Assembly: GCF_014196345.1 (NCBI RefSeq)
Contig: NZ_JACIDN010000012.1
Location: forward strand, 40,904 to 104,903
Reading direction: 5' to 3'
DNA from: Methylobacterium brachythecii
GTDB lineage: Bacteria; Pseudomonadota; Alphaproteobacteria; Rhizobiales; Beijerinckiaceae
Length of the DNA stretch: 64,000 bases
Positions within the stretch are counted from its first letter, which is position 1. Every line of letters begins with the position of its first letter. Shown piece after piece: positions 36,343 through 44,790 of the stretch. The notes under the pieces are model-generated. The model was not told where the DNA came from and did no database searches. It saw nothing but the letters and a program-made list of their open reading frames with translations. Both the position numbers and the translations under genes were made by a program.

Positions 36343-39300
36343 TTGTATCGAGTCATTTCACAGATCATGCGCGCAACGGGACGGCCTCCCCATTCCCATC
36401 GTGATCCTTCGCGTCCCGGTCGTGGCGGAGACCGCCTCGACCTCTCGATCGGCGCCATCACCCAGCGCTTGATGAAGATCCGCTCCAACGTCGCGCGCCG
36501 CCTTTACGGGCCGCCGCAGCGTTCGGCCCAGCCGGTGGCACGGCCCGCGCCCGAAGCACCGATGAGCTGGCTGACCTCGCCGCAGGCGATGCTCGCCGCA
36601 GACCCGTCCGAGTCCTCGTCGGCGTGGTCGCCGTCGGCTGCCGCGCAGGAGCCCTATTTCGACATGGCCTACGAGAGCCGCATCGACGAGGACGCCTCGC
36701 GTGACGGCGTCCTCGTGCGCACGCCGCGTCGTCCGGACGCCATCGTGCCACAGGGCATGCCGGTCCAGACCCAGGACCCGAGCGTCCGCTTCACCCGCAC
36801 GCCGGACCCCGTCCTGCAGGAGCGCCGTCTGCGTGCGATCGAGGCAGAGCGCGAGGCGCAACGGCAGGCTCAGGCCCTGGCCGAGGCTCACGCCGCCGCC
36901 CTCGCAGCTGCCGAAGTTGCGCGCGAGGCTGCCGAGGCGGAGGCGCGCCGCGCGGAGGAACTCGCTGCCGAGCAGGCGGAGGACGCCGCGCGCGCCGGCG
37001 CCGACGCCGTTCCATCTTGGCGCCGCCCCTTCGTGCCGCCGCCGGGCGTGCGCTTCTTCCGCACTCCCGACCGGCCCCGCCAGGCCGCCAAGCCCGCGCC
37101 GATGGCCGAGATGCCGGACGCCGAATGGTCCGACGTGCCGGACTGGTCGGACCTGCAGGGCTGGTTCGGAGCCGCCGAGCCGTCCTCCACCGAACTCTGG
37201 TACGCGGATAGTCCGCAGCCGCAGGCTGTGCATCCGTTGCCGGCGGCGCCGGCCTACATGCTCGACCATCTCGTCCGGTTCGAACGGATGCCGATGCCGC
37301 TTCCGGCCAACGTGCCCGTTGAAGAGATCAAGCGGCCGGCTCCCGCGAAGCCTTCGCTGAGCCTCCTGCCCGGCGGTCGCTCGGCCATCGTTGCGCCGGT
37401 TGCTCCGCCCGCGCTTTCGGCCATGGCCGCCCGCGCCGCAATCCGTCCGGCGGTCAAGGCCGGCCCGGTTGCTCAGCCCCCCTCCCCTCTTCCGTCGATG
37501 CAGGACGAGCCTGCTCCGGCGCCCCGTCGGCTGCCGATGCCGGCGCGTCCGGTCCTGCTGCGCACGCCGAAGACCGCCACGCCCGAGATCGAAGAGATCG
37601 AGATCGGTCTGGCCGAGCCGGAGCCCGCTCCCGAGCCTGTCGCCGAACAGCCCGCCCCCGTCTCGACGCCCCGCGCGATCATGCCGGAGCGGCAGCTCCT
37701 GGTGCCCGCCAATCGTCACGTGCCGATGTCCTTCGTCGGCAACGCCGACTACGAGCTGCCCGCCCTCGAACTGCTCGCCGAGCCGATGCTGTCGGACAGC
37801 GAGGAGGTCGATGCCGACGAGCTCGAGCAGAACGCGCTCAACCTCCAGCAGACCGTCCAGGATTTCGGCGTGCGCGGCGATATCCTCGCCGTCCGCCCCG
37901 GCCCGGTGGTCACGCTCTATGAGCTGGAGCCTGCTCCCGGCACCAAGTCGAGCCGCGTGATCGGCCTCTCGGACGACATCGCCCGCTCGATGTCCGCCGT
38001 CTCGGCTCGCGTCGCTGTAGTTCCCGGCCGCAACGTCATCGGAATCGAGCTGCCAAACCAGGTGCGCGAGACCGTGTACCTGCGCGAGCTGCTCGCCTCG
38101 GAAGACTTCGTCCACACCAAGCACAAGCTGGCGCTCTGCCTCGGCAAGAACATCGGCGGCGAGCCGATCATCGCCGACCTCGCCCGCATGCCGCACCTGC
38201 TCGTCGCCGGCACCACCGGCTCGGGCAAGTCGGTCGCCATCAACACCATGATCCTGAGCCTGCTCTATCGGTTGAAGCCGGAAGAGTGCCGCCTCATCAT
38301 GGTCGACCCCAAGATGCTCGAACTGTCCGTCTATGACGGCATCCCGCACCTGCTCTCGCCCGTCGTCATCGACCCAAAGAAGGCCGTCATCGCTCTGAAA
38401 TGGGCGGTGCGCGAGATGGAAGAGCGCTACAAGAAGATGTCCAAGGTCGGTGTGCGCAACATCGACGGTTACAACGGCCGGATGAAGGAGGCCCGCGAGA
38501 AGGGCGAGACCATCACGCGGACGATCCAGACGGGTTTCAACCGCGAGACCGGCGAGGCGGTGTTCGTCGAGGAGGCGATGGACCTCTCGGCGCTCCCCTA
38601 CATCGTGATCGTGGTCGACGAGATGGCCGACCTGATGATGGTGGCCGGCAAGGACATCGAGGGCGCGATCCAGCGTCTCGCCCAGATGGCCCGTGCCGCC
38701 GGCATCCACCTGATCATGGCCACGCAACGCCCCTCGGTCGACGTGATCACCGGCACGATCAAGGCGAACTTCCCGACCCGGATCTCCTTCCAGGTCACCT
38801 CGAAGATCGACAGCCGCACGATCCTCGGCGAGATGGGCGCGGAGCAGCTTCTCGGCCAGGGCGACATGCTGTTCATGGCAGGCGGCGGCCGCACCACCCG
38901 CGTGCACGGCCCGTTCTGCTCGGACTTGGAAGTCGAGAGTGTGGTGGACCACCTGAAGCTGCAGGGCCGTCCGTCCTACCTCGACGCGGTCACGGCGGAT
39001 GACGGCACGTCCGAGCCGGAAAAACCCGCCAAAGGCTCGCGCTCGAAGGCCGACAAGGACGAGGACGCGGAAGAGGCCGACGCGCCCGTCTTCGACGTCG
39101 GCGCCTTCGTCGCCGCACAGGGGGGGGACGCTTCGGACCTCTACGAGCAGGCGATCGCCGTGGTGCTGCGGGACAAGAAGGCCTCGACCTCCTACATCCA
39201 GCGCCGCCTGCAGATCGGCTACAACCGCGCCGCCTCGATCATGGAGCGGATGGAGATCGAGGGCATCGTCGGCCAGGCCAACCATGCCGGCAAGCGCGAG

Positions 39301-39354
39301 ATCCTGGTCGATGGCGTGCCGATGCCGTCCTCCGGCTACGACGACGACGAATGA
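36343..39354 (+). CDS. ftsK: FtsK/SpoIIIE-type DNA translocase without membrane segments
   Basis: A 1003-residue DNA pump that moves chromosomes during division. The TTG start has GGGAG exactly seven bases upstream; ATG 36367 is an alternative. The usual four N-terminal helices are missing: residues 1-450 are hydrophilic, Ala/Pro/Arg-rich, with a charged helical stretch (LRAIEAEREAQRQAQALAEAHAAALAAAEVAREA). The alpha-beta motor begins near 480, with Walker A GTTGSGKSVA (about 624), Walker B YIVIVVDEMADLMM and ATQRPSVDVITGTIKANFPTRISFQV. The C-terminal gamma winged helix (AVVLRDKKASTSYIQRRLQIGYNRAA) recognises KOPS. Motor and gamma are complete, so it resembles soluble SftA. lolA follows 144 bases on, a widespread order. 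Confidence 0.93.
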   Translation: MYRVISQIMRATGRPPHSHRDPSRPGRGGDRLDLSIGAITQRLMKIRSNVARRLYGPPQRSAQPVARPAPEAPMSWLTSPQAMLAADPSESSSAWSPSAAAQEPYFDMAYESRIDEDASRDGVLVRTPRRPDAIVPQGMPVQTQDPSVRFTRTPDPVLQERRLRAIEAEREAQRQAQALAEAHAAALAAAEVAREAAEAEARRAEELAAEQAEDAARAGADAVPSWRRPFVPPPGVRFFRTPDRPRQAAKPAPMAEMPDAEWSDVPDWSDLQGWFGAAEPSSTELWYADSPQPQAVHPLPAAPAYMLDHLVRFERMPMPLPANVPVEEIKRPAPAKPSLSLLPGGRSAIVAPVAPPALSAMAARAAIRPAVKAGPVAQPPSPLPSMQDEPAPAPRRLPMPARPVLLRTPKTATPEIEEIEIGLAEPEPAPEPVAEQPAPVSTPRAIMPERQLLVPANRHVPMSFVGNADYELPALELLAEPMLSDSEEVDADELEQNALNLQQTVQDFGVRGDILAVRPGPVVTLYELEPAPGTKSSRVIGLSDDIARSMSAVSARVAVVPGRNVIGIELPNQVRETVYLRELLASEDFVHTKHKLALCLGKNIGGEPIIADLARMPHLLVAGTTGSGKSVAINTMILSLLYRLKPEECRLIMVDPKMLELSVYDGIPHLLSPVVIDPKKAVIALKWAVREMEERYKKMSKVGVRNIDGYNGRMKEAREKGETITRTIQTGFNRETGEAVFVEEAMDLSALPYIVIVVDEMADLMMVAGKDIEGAIQRLAQMARAAGIHLIMATQRPSVDVITGTIKANFPTRISFQVTSKIDSRTILGEMGAEQLLGQGDMLFMAGGGRTTRVHGPFCSDLEVESVVDHLKLQGRPSYLDAVTADDGTSEPEKPAKGSRSKADKDEDAEEADAPVFDVGAFVAAQGGDASDLYEQAIAVVLRDKKASTSYIQRRLQIGYNRAASIMERMEIEGIVGQANHAGKREILVDGVPMPSSGYDDDE

Positions 39355-39498
39355 GGCCGCAACTTCGCCACAGGCGCGGGCTCTAACCAAGGACGTTCCG
39401 GTGCTTCGCGCCTCGGGACGTTCGGGGGGACCGATACGGGTTCCGAACTGAAGTCCTTCTCGCCGAATCCGTCGGCAAGTCTCGGAGACCGCAACACG

Positions 39499-40398
39499 AT
39501 GACTGGCCGCCGCACCCGCCTCGCCGCCGGTCCGCTATTGCTCCTGGCTTTCGCGCTGCAGCCGCAGCCGGCTTCGGCGCAGCTGTCCAACTTCATCGAC
39601 GGCCTCCTCGGAAACAAGGAGGAGAAGGCGCCCGCCGCTCCCGAGGCCGAGCCGCCCCAGGCCCCGGCCGCCAAGAAAGCGGCGCCGAAGCCCGCCCAGG
39701 GCAAGGCCGCGAGCACCGACAAGCCGGCTGCCAAGCCCAACGCCAAGCCGGCGGAGTCGCAGGTCGCCGCCGCTGGATCGCCGGGTGCCGGCGCTTCCAT
39801 GCAGCATGCCGAGCCCGAAGCCGTGGTTCAGCGCGCCAACGCCTATTTCAACAGCTTCCAGACGCTCACGGGCGGTTTCCTGCAGATCGGCCCCGACGGT
39901 CGCAAGATCGGTGGCCGGCTCTCGCTGGCCAAGCCCGGCCGCCTGCGCTTCGAATACGATCAGCCGTCGCCGCTGGAAGTCGTCGCCGACGGCACCTCTG
40001 TGGCCGTGCGCGACCGCAAGCTGAACACGCAGGACCTCTACTTCATCTCGCAGACGCCGCTGAAATTCCTGATCCGTGAGAAGATCGACCTCGCCCGCGA
40101 TCTCAACGTGACCGAGGTCGGCAATGATCCGGGCGGCATCCGCGTCTCGCTGGAGGACCGCTCGACGCTCGGGGGCACCTCGAAGATCCAGCTCTATTTC
40201 GACGCCGAGATGAAGACGCTGTCCCAATGGCGGATCACCGACCCACAGGGCTACCTCACCACGGTGCAGCTCTCGAACCTGCAGAAGGGCAAGGCGGTCG
40301 ATCCGATCCTGTTCTTCATCGACTACGGTCGCGCCGAGGACAAGGCCGCCCTCGAGCAGCTGAAGCAGCAGCGCAATCAGGCGAACGCGCAGGAATAG
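39499..40398 (+). CDS. lolA: Outer-membrane lipoprotein carrier LolA
   Basis: A 299-residue periplasmic chaperone that takes lipoproteins from LolCDE to the outer membrane. Residues 1-28 are a signal peptide (LLLLAFALQPQPASA). An Ala/Lys/Pro-rich linker (about 40-100) is an addition over E. coli LolA. The core is VVQRANAYFNSFQTLTGGFLQIGPDGRKIGGRLSLAKPGRLRFEYD, followed by ISQTPLKFLIREKIDL and the strand WRITDPQGYLTTVQLSNLQ. It follows ftsK, as in many proteobacteria. Confidence 0.9.
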   Translation: MTGRRTRLAAGPLLLLAFALQPQPASAQLSNFIDGLLGNKEEKAPAAPEAEPPQAPAAKKAAPKPAQGKAASTDKPAAKPNAKPAESQVAAAGSPGAGASMQHAEPEAVVQRANAYFNSFQTLTGGFLQIGPDGRKIGGRLSLAKPGRLRFEYDQPSPLEVVADGTSVAVRDRKLNTQDLYFISQTPLKFLIREKIDLARDLNVTEVGNDPGGIRVSLEDRSTLGGTSKIQLYFDAEMKTLSQWRITDPQGYLTTVQLSNLQKGKAVDPILFFIDYGRAEDKAALEQLKQQRNQANAQE

Positions 40399-40405
40399 GC
40401 TGTTT

Positions 40406-41134
40406 TCAGCCGGCCTGCAGAACGGGCTCGCGCCAGCGATCGAGCTCCGTATCGATCGCTTCCTGCGTGCCCCGCATGAACTCGGCGCCGCTCAGTCCCG
40501 GCGCGAGTGCGCTGAGGTAGCTCACCACCACGGTTCCAGGGCGATGGCGTGAACCGCCATGTGGCCAGTAGAGACCGGAATTCACCGCGACCGGCAGCAC
40601 CGGCAGTCCGAGCTTGGTATAGAGCAGTTCCACGCCGCGCTTGAACTGCACCGGCTCGTCGATCGCCCCGCGTGTGCCCTCTGGGAACATCAGGATCGAT
40701 CGCCCCTGCTCGACCGCCGCGCGGCTCTCGTCGATCATGATCCGCAGGGCCTGCGTGCCGTTGGCCCGGTCGATGATGATCATCGGCGAGCGTTTCAGAA
40801 ACCAGCCCACGATCGGGATCGCCACGAGTTCGCGCTTCGCCACGATCGCGACGTTCGGGACGAGGGTCAGGAAGGCCAGCGTCTCCCAGGCCGATTGATG
40901 GTTGGCGACGATCAGGCACGGCTCGGCCGGGATGCGTTCGCGGCCTTCCTCGACATAGGTCAGGCCGACGATGTGACGCAGGCCGAACAGGATCCCTCGC
41001 GACCAAAGCCGGGTGAAGGCGCGGATCGGCTTCGCCGGAGAGCCGAGCGCGGCCAGGACGACGAGCGGAAAAGCGAACAATCCCGTCCAGCCGGCCCAGT
41101 ACAGGTTGAAGATCACGGATCGAGTGCGTGACAC
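40406..41134 (-). CDS. plsC: 1-acyl-sn-glycerol-3-phosphate acyltransferase (PlsC family)
   Basis: A 242-residue membrane acyltransferase that makes phosphatidic acid. An N-terminal hydrophobic helix (YWAGWTGLFAFPLVVLAALG) anchors it. The catalytic HX4D motif reads NHQSAWE, Glu replacing Asp, a variant I believe occurs in several proteobacterial PlsC proteins. ILMFPEGTRG (acyl-acceptor site) and VLPVAVNSGLYW are standard. The GTG start at 41134 has AAGGA six bases upstream; the frame is open further up without support. It is convergent with lolA, ending 7 bases from it. Confidence 0.87.
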   Translation of the reverse strand: MSRTRSVIFNLYWAGWTGLFAFPLVVLAALGSPAKPIRAFTRLWSRGILFGLRHIVGLTYVEEGRERIPAEPCLIVANHQSAWETLAFLTLVPNVAIVAKRELVAIPIVGWFLKRSPMIIIDRANGTQALRIMIDESRAAVEQGRSILMFPEGTRGAIDEPVQFKRGVELLYTKLGLPVLPVAVNSGLYWPHGGSRHRPGTVVVSYLSALAPGLSGAEFMRGTQEAIDTELDRWREPVLQAG

Positions 41135-41227
41135 GCAGGGTCCTTGGCCGAGAGCTCGCAGGCGGTCGTGGAGAGGTGTTCTCCGGCGGCATTTCACCGG
41201 CGACGGACGATCCAAACCGATCTATCG

Positions 41228-42079
41228 GTGACGCCCTTCGCCGATGCCAACCCTACAGGGCCGGATCCGTTGCGCTTCACCGTCACCACCTGGAACATCA
41301 ACTCGGTGCGGCTGCGCATCGACTCGGTACTGCGTTTTCTCGACGCTGCGAAGCCCGACGTGCTCTGCCTGCAAGAGACGAAGTGCCCGGACGATGCCTT
41401 TCCGCTGAAGGCGCTGAGGGGCTCGGGCTACGAGAACGTCGAGTTCGCCGGCCAGAAGGGCTATAACGGCGTCGCGATCCTATCCCGCTTTCCGCTGATC
41501 ACCCGCTCCGTGATGCCGTTTTGCGAGCGTCAGGATGCGCGCCACATCTCGGCGGTGCTCGGCCCGGAGGCGGGCAAGGCGGCGGGCATCGTGCTGCACG
41601 ATTTCTACGTGCCAGCCGGCGGCGACATCGCCGATCGCGATCTGAACCCGAAATTCGCGCACAAGCTCGATTTTCTGCAGGAGCTGCGCGCCTGGGGCGG
41701 CAAGCGTAGCGCTGGTCCCGCAATCCTCGTCGGCGATCTCAACGTCGCGCCGCTGGAGCACGACGTTTGGTCGCACAAGCAGCTGCTCGACGTGGTGAGC
41801 CACACGCCCATCGAGACCCAGGCGCTCGAAACGCTGCGCGGCGAGGCCGAGTGGATCGATACGGCACGCTTCCTCACGCCGGAGCCCGAAAAGATCTACA
41901 CGTGGTGGAGCTACCGCTCGCCCGATTGGCAGGCCGCCAACAAGGGCCGCCGCCTCGACCACGCCTGGGTCTCGCCGGACTTGAAGGACACCGTGCGCGC
42001 GGTCGACGTGTTCCGTGAGGCCCGTGGCTGGGAGCGTCCGTCGGACCACGTCCCCGTCACGCTGACTCTGGAGCTTTAA
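41228..42079 (+). CDS. xthA: Exodeoxyribonuclease III (AP endonuclease)
   Basis: A 283-residue Mg-dependent AP endonuclease / 3'-exonuclease for base excision repair. TVTTWNINSVRLRIDSVLRFLDAAKPDVLCLQETKCPDDAFP holds the metal Glu, NGVAILSR and GDLNVAPLEHDVW the catalytic Asp/Asn, LDHAWVS the Asp-His site, and SDHVPVTLTLEL the terminal His. The start is uncertain: GTG 41228 gives a 15-residue leader before the fold, and TTG 41270 lies at the fold start; neither has a good site. It is divergent from plsC and overlaps the permease gene tail to tail by four bases. Confidence 0.92.
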   Translation: MTPFADANPTGPDPLRFTVTTWNINSVRLRIDSVLRFLDAAKPDVLCLQETKCPDDAFPLKALRGSGYENVEFAGQKGYNGVAILSRFPLITRSVMPFCERQDARHISAVLGPEAGKAAGIVLHDFYVPAGGDIADRDLNPKFAHKLDFLQELRAWGGKRSAGPAILVGDLNVAPLEHDVWSHKQLLDVVSHTPIETQALETLRGEAEWIDTARFLTPEPEKIYTWWSYRSPDWQAANKGRRLDHAWVSPDLKDTVRAVDVFREARGWERPSDHVPVTLTLEL

Positions 42080-43509
42080 GCCGGGCCGCTCGACGCGGCC
42101 CGCAAACGGCGGCGCCCGTAGCCGTAGAAGATCGCGAGCCCCAGGCCGAGCCAGACGACGAGCCGGATCCAGGTGTCGCCGGGCAATCCCGCCATCAAGG
42201 CGAGGCAGCCGAGGATGCCGAGAACCGGCAGCAGGCTGCCACCCGGTACGCGAAACGGACGCGCCCGCTCCGGTTCCGTCCGACGCAGGATCAGCACGGC
42301 GCTGCAGACCAGAATGAAGGCGAACAGCGTGCCGATGCTGACGAGTTCGCCCAGGACGTCGATCGGCACGAAGGCGGCGACGGTTGCCGTCAGCAGCCCG
42401 ATGGTCGCCTGACCCAGGCGCGGCGCCCGCGTGGCTGGATCGATCCGGGCGAAGGCATCGGGCAGGAGACGGTCGCGGGCCATCGCATAGAAGATGCGAC
42501 CCTGGCCGTAGAGCGCCGTGAGGCAGGACGTCGTCAGCCCGACCAGCGCGCCGACCTTCATGACGAGCGAGAAGCCGCCAAGGCCGATCGTGTCGACCGC
42601 CTTGGCGATTGGATCGGGAACGTTCAGCAGCCTGTAGGGTACGAGCCCGGTCAGCACGACGGCGACGGTGACGTAGAGCACTGTGCTGACGATCAGGGCA
42701 CCGATCAAACCGATCGGCGCGTCGCGCTGCGGATTGCGGGTCTCGGCCGCGGCGCAGGAGACGGTCTCGAAGCCGACATAGGCGAAGAACACCACGCCGG
42801 CCCCGCGCAGGATGCCGCTCCAGCCAAAAGCGCCGAACGAGCCCTGGTTCGGCGGCACCAGCGGCGACCACAGCTCCGGCTTCACATGCAGGGCGCCGAC
42901 GAGCACGAAGGCAAGGATGATCGCGACCTTCAGGGCGACAAGGATCGCATTGCTCAAGGCTGCATCTCGCGCTCCGCGCATGAGCAGCAGCGTGAGCACG
43001 AGGGTGATCACGGCGGCGGGGAGGTCGATGATCCCACCGTTGCCGCCTGCCGAGGCGAGAGCGGCCGGCAGCTTCACCCCGAGATCGGCAGCGAGACTCT
43101 GCGCGTAACCCGACCATCCCACCGCGACGGTCGCCGCCGCCATGGCAAACTCGAGCACGAGGTCCCAGCCGATGATCCAGGCCGCCAGGCTGCCCAGCGT
43201 TGCGTAGGTATAGGTGTAGGTCGAGCCAGGCGCCGGTATCATCGCGGCGAGTTCGGCATAGCAGAGCCCGACCAGCGCGCTGGCGAAGCCGGAGAGGATG
43301 AAAGACAGCGCGAGGCCCGGCCCCGCGAACTGCGCGGCCGCCGTCCCCGTCAATACGAAGATCCCGGCACCGATCGTCGCTCCGACCCCGATGCAGACGA
43401 GGCTGAAGGCAGAAAGCGTTCTGGCGAGGCCGGTCGAAGCGCCCGCGGCGTCCTGCTGCGCCAGGATCGACGCGATGGGCTTGCGGGTGGCGAGAGCGGA
43501 GGCGAGCAA
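42076..43509 (-). CDS. APC-family amino acid permease (cationic amino acid transporter type)
   Basis: A 477-residue inner-membrane transporter with about 12-13 helices. LSAFSLVCIGVGATIGAGIFVLTG is the substrate-binding helix 1, IPAPGSTYTYTYATLGSLAAWIIGWDLVLEFAMAAATVAVGWSGY covers helices 3-4, and VVFFAYVGFETVSCAAAETRNPQRDAPIG is helix 6 with its loop. This matches the YfnA/CAT-like group. I prefer the TTG at 43509 (GGA eight bases upstream), giving MLASALATRKPIASIL as N-terminus; the frame is open to 43578. Substrate is likely a small or cationic amino acid. Confidence 0.87.
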   Translation of the reverse strand: MLASALATRKPIASILAQQDAAGASTGLARTLSAFSLVCIGVGATIGAGIFVLTGTAAAQFAGPGLALSFILSGFASALVGLCYAELAAMIPAPGSTYTYTYATLGSLAAWIIGWDLVLEFAMAAATVAVGWSGYAQSLAADLGVKLPAALASAGGNGGIIDLPAAVITLVLTLLLMRGARDAALSNAILVALKVAIILAFVLVGALHVKPELWSPLVPPNQGSFGAFGWSGILRGAGVVFFAYVGFETVSCAAAETRNPQRDAPIGLIGALIVSTVLYVTVAVVLTGLVPYRLLNVPDPIAKAVDTIGLGGFSLVMKVGALVGLTTSCLTALYGQGRIFYAMARDRLLPDAFARIDPATRAPRLGQATIGLLTATVAAFVPIDVLGELVSIGTLFAFILVCSAVLILRRTEPERARPFRVPGGSLLPVLGILGCLALMAGLPGDTWIRLVVWLGLGLAIFYGYGRRRLRAASSGPA

Positions 43510-43592
43510 GCGAGGCTTCCTACGAACGAACGGCCAAGCCAAATTCTGACCGCATCCGCTCCGCAACGCGAATGCCAATCGTCAGCGGATGT

Positions 43593-44723
43593 CTATGCCG
43601 CGACCGGCGGCCGCAACTCTGAAAGAGCCACGGCGAGCGCCTCGACCTGCGCCTCACTATGCGCGGCCGAGAAGGCCACACGCAGCCGGGCCGTTCCTGC
43701 GGGAACCGTCGGTGGCCGGATCGCGACCACGAGGAAGCCCCGAGCCTGCAAGGCGTCGGACAGGGCGAGCGCCGTCTCCGTCTCCCCGACCACGATCGGA
43801 ACGATCGGGCTCTGCGCCTCGCGGAGCCCGAGCCGCGCCGTGAAGCGCCGGGCGAGGGCCAGCGGCCGTGCAGCGCGCTCCGGCTCGGTCTCGACGATGT
43901 CGAGGGCGGCAAGCGCCGCGGCGGCGGCGGCCGGCGGCAGGCCGGTGGTGTAGACGAAGCTCCGCGCGCGGCTCGTCAGCAAGTCAATCACGGCCTGTGA
44001 GGCGCAGAGATAGCCACCGTAGGCGCCAAGCGTCTTGGAGAGGGTGCCCATCTCGAGTGGCGCGCGGGCTCCGGGCTCGACAACGCCGAGCCCATGCGCG
44101 TCGTCGACGAGCACCCAGGCATCATGTGCTTCAGCGAGCGCCAGGATTTCGGCGAGCGGCGCCCGATCGCCATCCATGCTGAAGACCCGCTCCGTCAGGA
44201 TCATCGCGCGTCGCGCCTTGCCACGGTGCCGGGCCAACAGCACCTCGAGATGCGCGAGGTCGTTGTGCCGGAAGCGCAGCAACTCGGCGCCCGACAGCTT
44301 GCCACCTGCAAAAAGGCAGGAATGGCCGAGGGCATCGACCAGGATCAGGTCGCCCGTGCCGGCGAGCGCGGAAACGATGCCGAGATTGGCGAGGTAGCCG
44401 CTGCCAAAGACGAGCGCGGCCTCCTTGCCCTTGTGGGCGGCGAGCCGCTCTTCCAGGGCGATCAGCGGCGGATGGTTGCCGGTGACGAGCCGCGAGGCCC
44501 CCGCCCCGGTGCCCCAGCGCACCTGCGCCTCGTTGGCGGCCGCGATCACGCGCGGATCGTGACTCAGCCCGAGATAGTCATTGCAGGAGAACGAGACGAG
44601 GCTGCGCCCGTCCCGCGCTGCCGACGCCTCCGGGCCGCGTTCGGTCGCGACGAGCCGGCGGCGCAGGGAGGCTGCGTCGAGTTCCGCGAGCGCGCCGCGC
44701 GCGAAGGCGTCGAGGCTGGACAT
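43593..44723 (-). CDS. bioF: 8-amino-7-oxononanoate synthase
   Basis: A 376-residue PLP enzyme for the first committed step of biotin ring formation (pimeloyl thioester plus L-alanine). VSFSCNDYLGLSHDPRV, GTGAGASRLVTGNHPPLIALEERLA, VLVDDAHGLGVV and GTLSKTLGAYGGYL (PLP lysine) are all present. The other bio genes are not nearby, so it stands apart from a bioABDC cluster. Closely related enzymes (2-amino-3-ketobutyrate ligase, Alb29-like oxoamine synthases) are less likely given these motifs. Confidence 0.88.
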   Translation of the reverse strand: MSSLDAFARGALAELDAASLRRRLVATERGPEASAARDGRSLVSFSCNDYLGLSHDPRVIAAANEAQVRWGTGAGASRLVTGNHPPLIALEERLAAHKGKEAALVFGSGYLANLGIVSALAGTGDLILVDALGHSCLFAGGKLSGAELLRFRHNDLAHLEVLLARHRGKARRAMILTERVFSMDGDRAPLAEILALAEAHDAWVLVDDAHGLGVVEPGARAPLEMGTLSKTLGAYGGYLCASQAVIDLLTSRARSFVYTTGLPPAAAAAALAALDIVETEPERAARPLALARRFTARLGLREAQSPIVPIVVGETETALALSDALQARGFLVVAIRPPTVPAGTARLRVAFSAAHSEAQVEALAVALSELRPPVAA

Positions 44724-44790
44724 GGTGCCTCAAGCCATCCGCGCGGCACGGGAGTCAAGGCCGAGTGCCGCAGCGGGCGCGGCGATCGCG

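Noticed and set aside
36358..39390. A 1010-codon minus-strand frame opposite ftsK
   Set aside because: It is a shadow of the G+C-rich ftsK gene, rich in His/Arg/Asp/Gly without any fold-like pattern, while the plus strand has all FtsK motifs.
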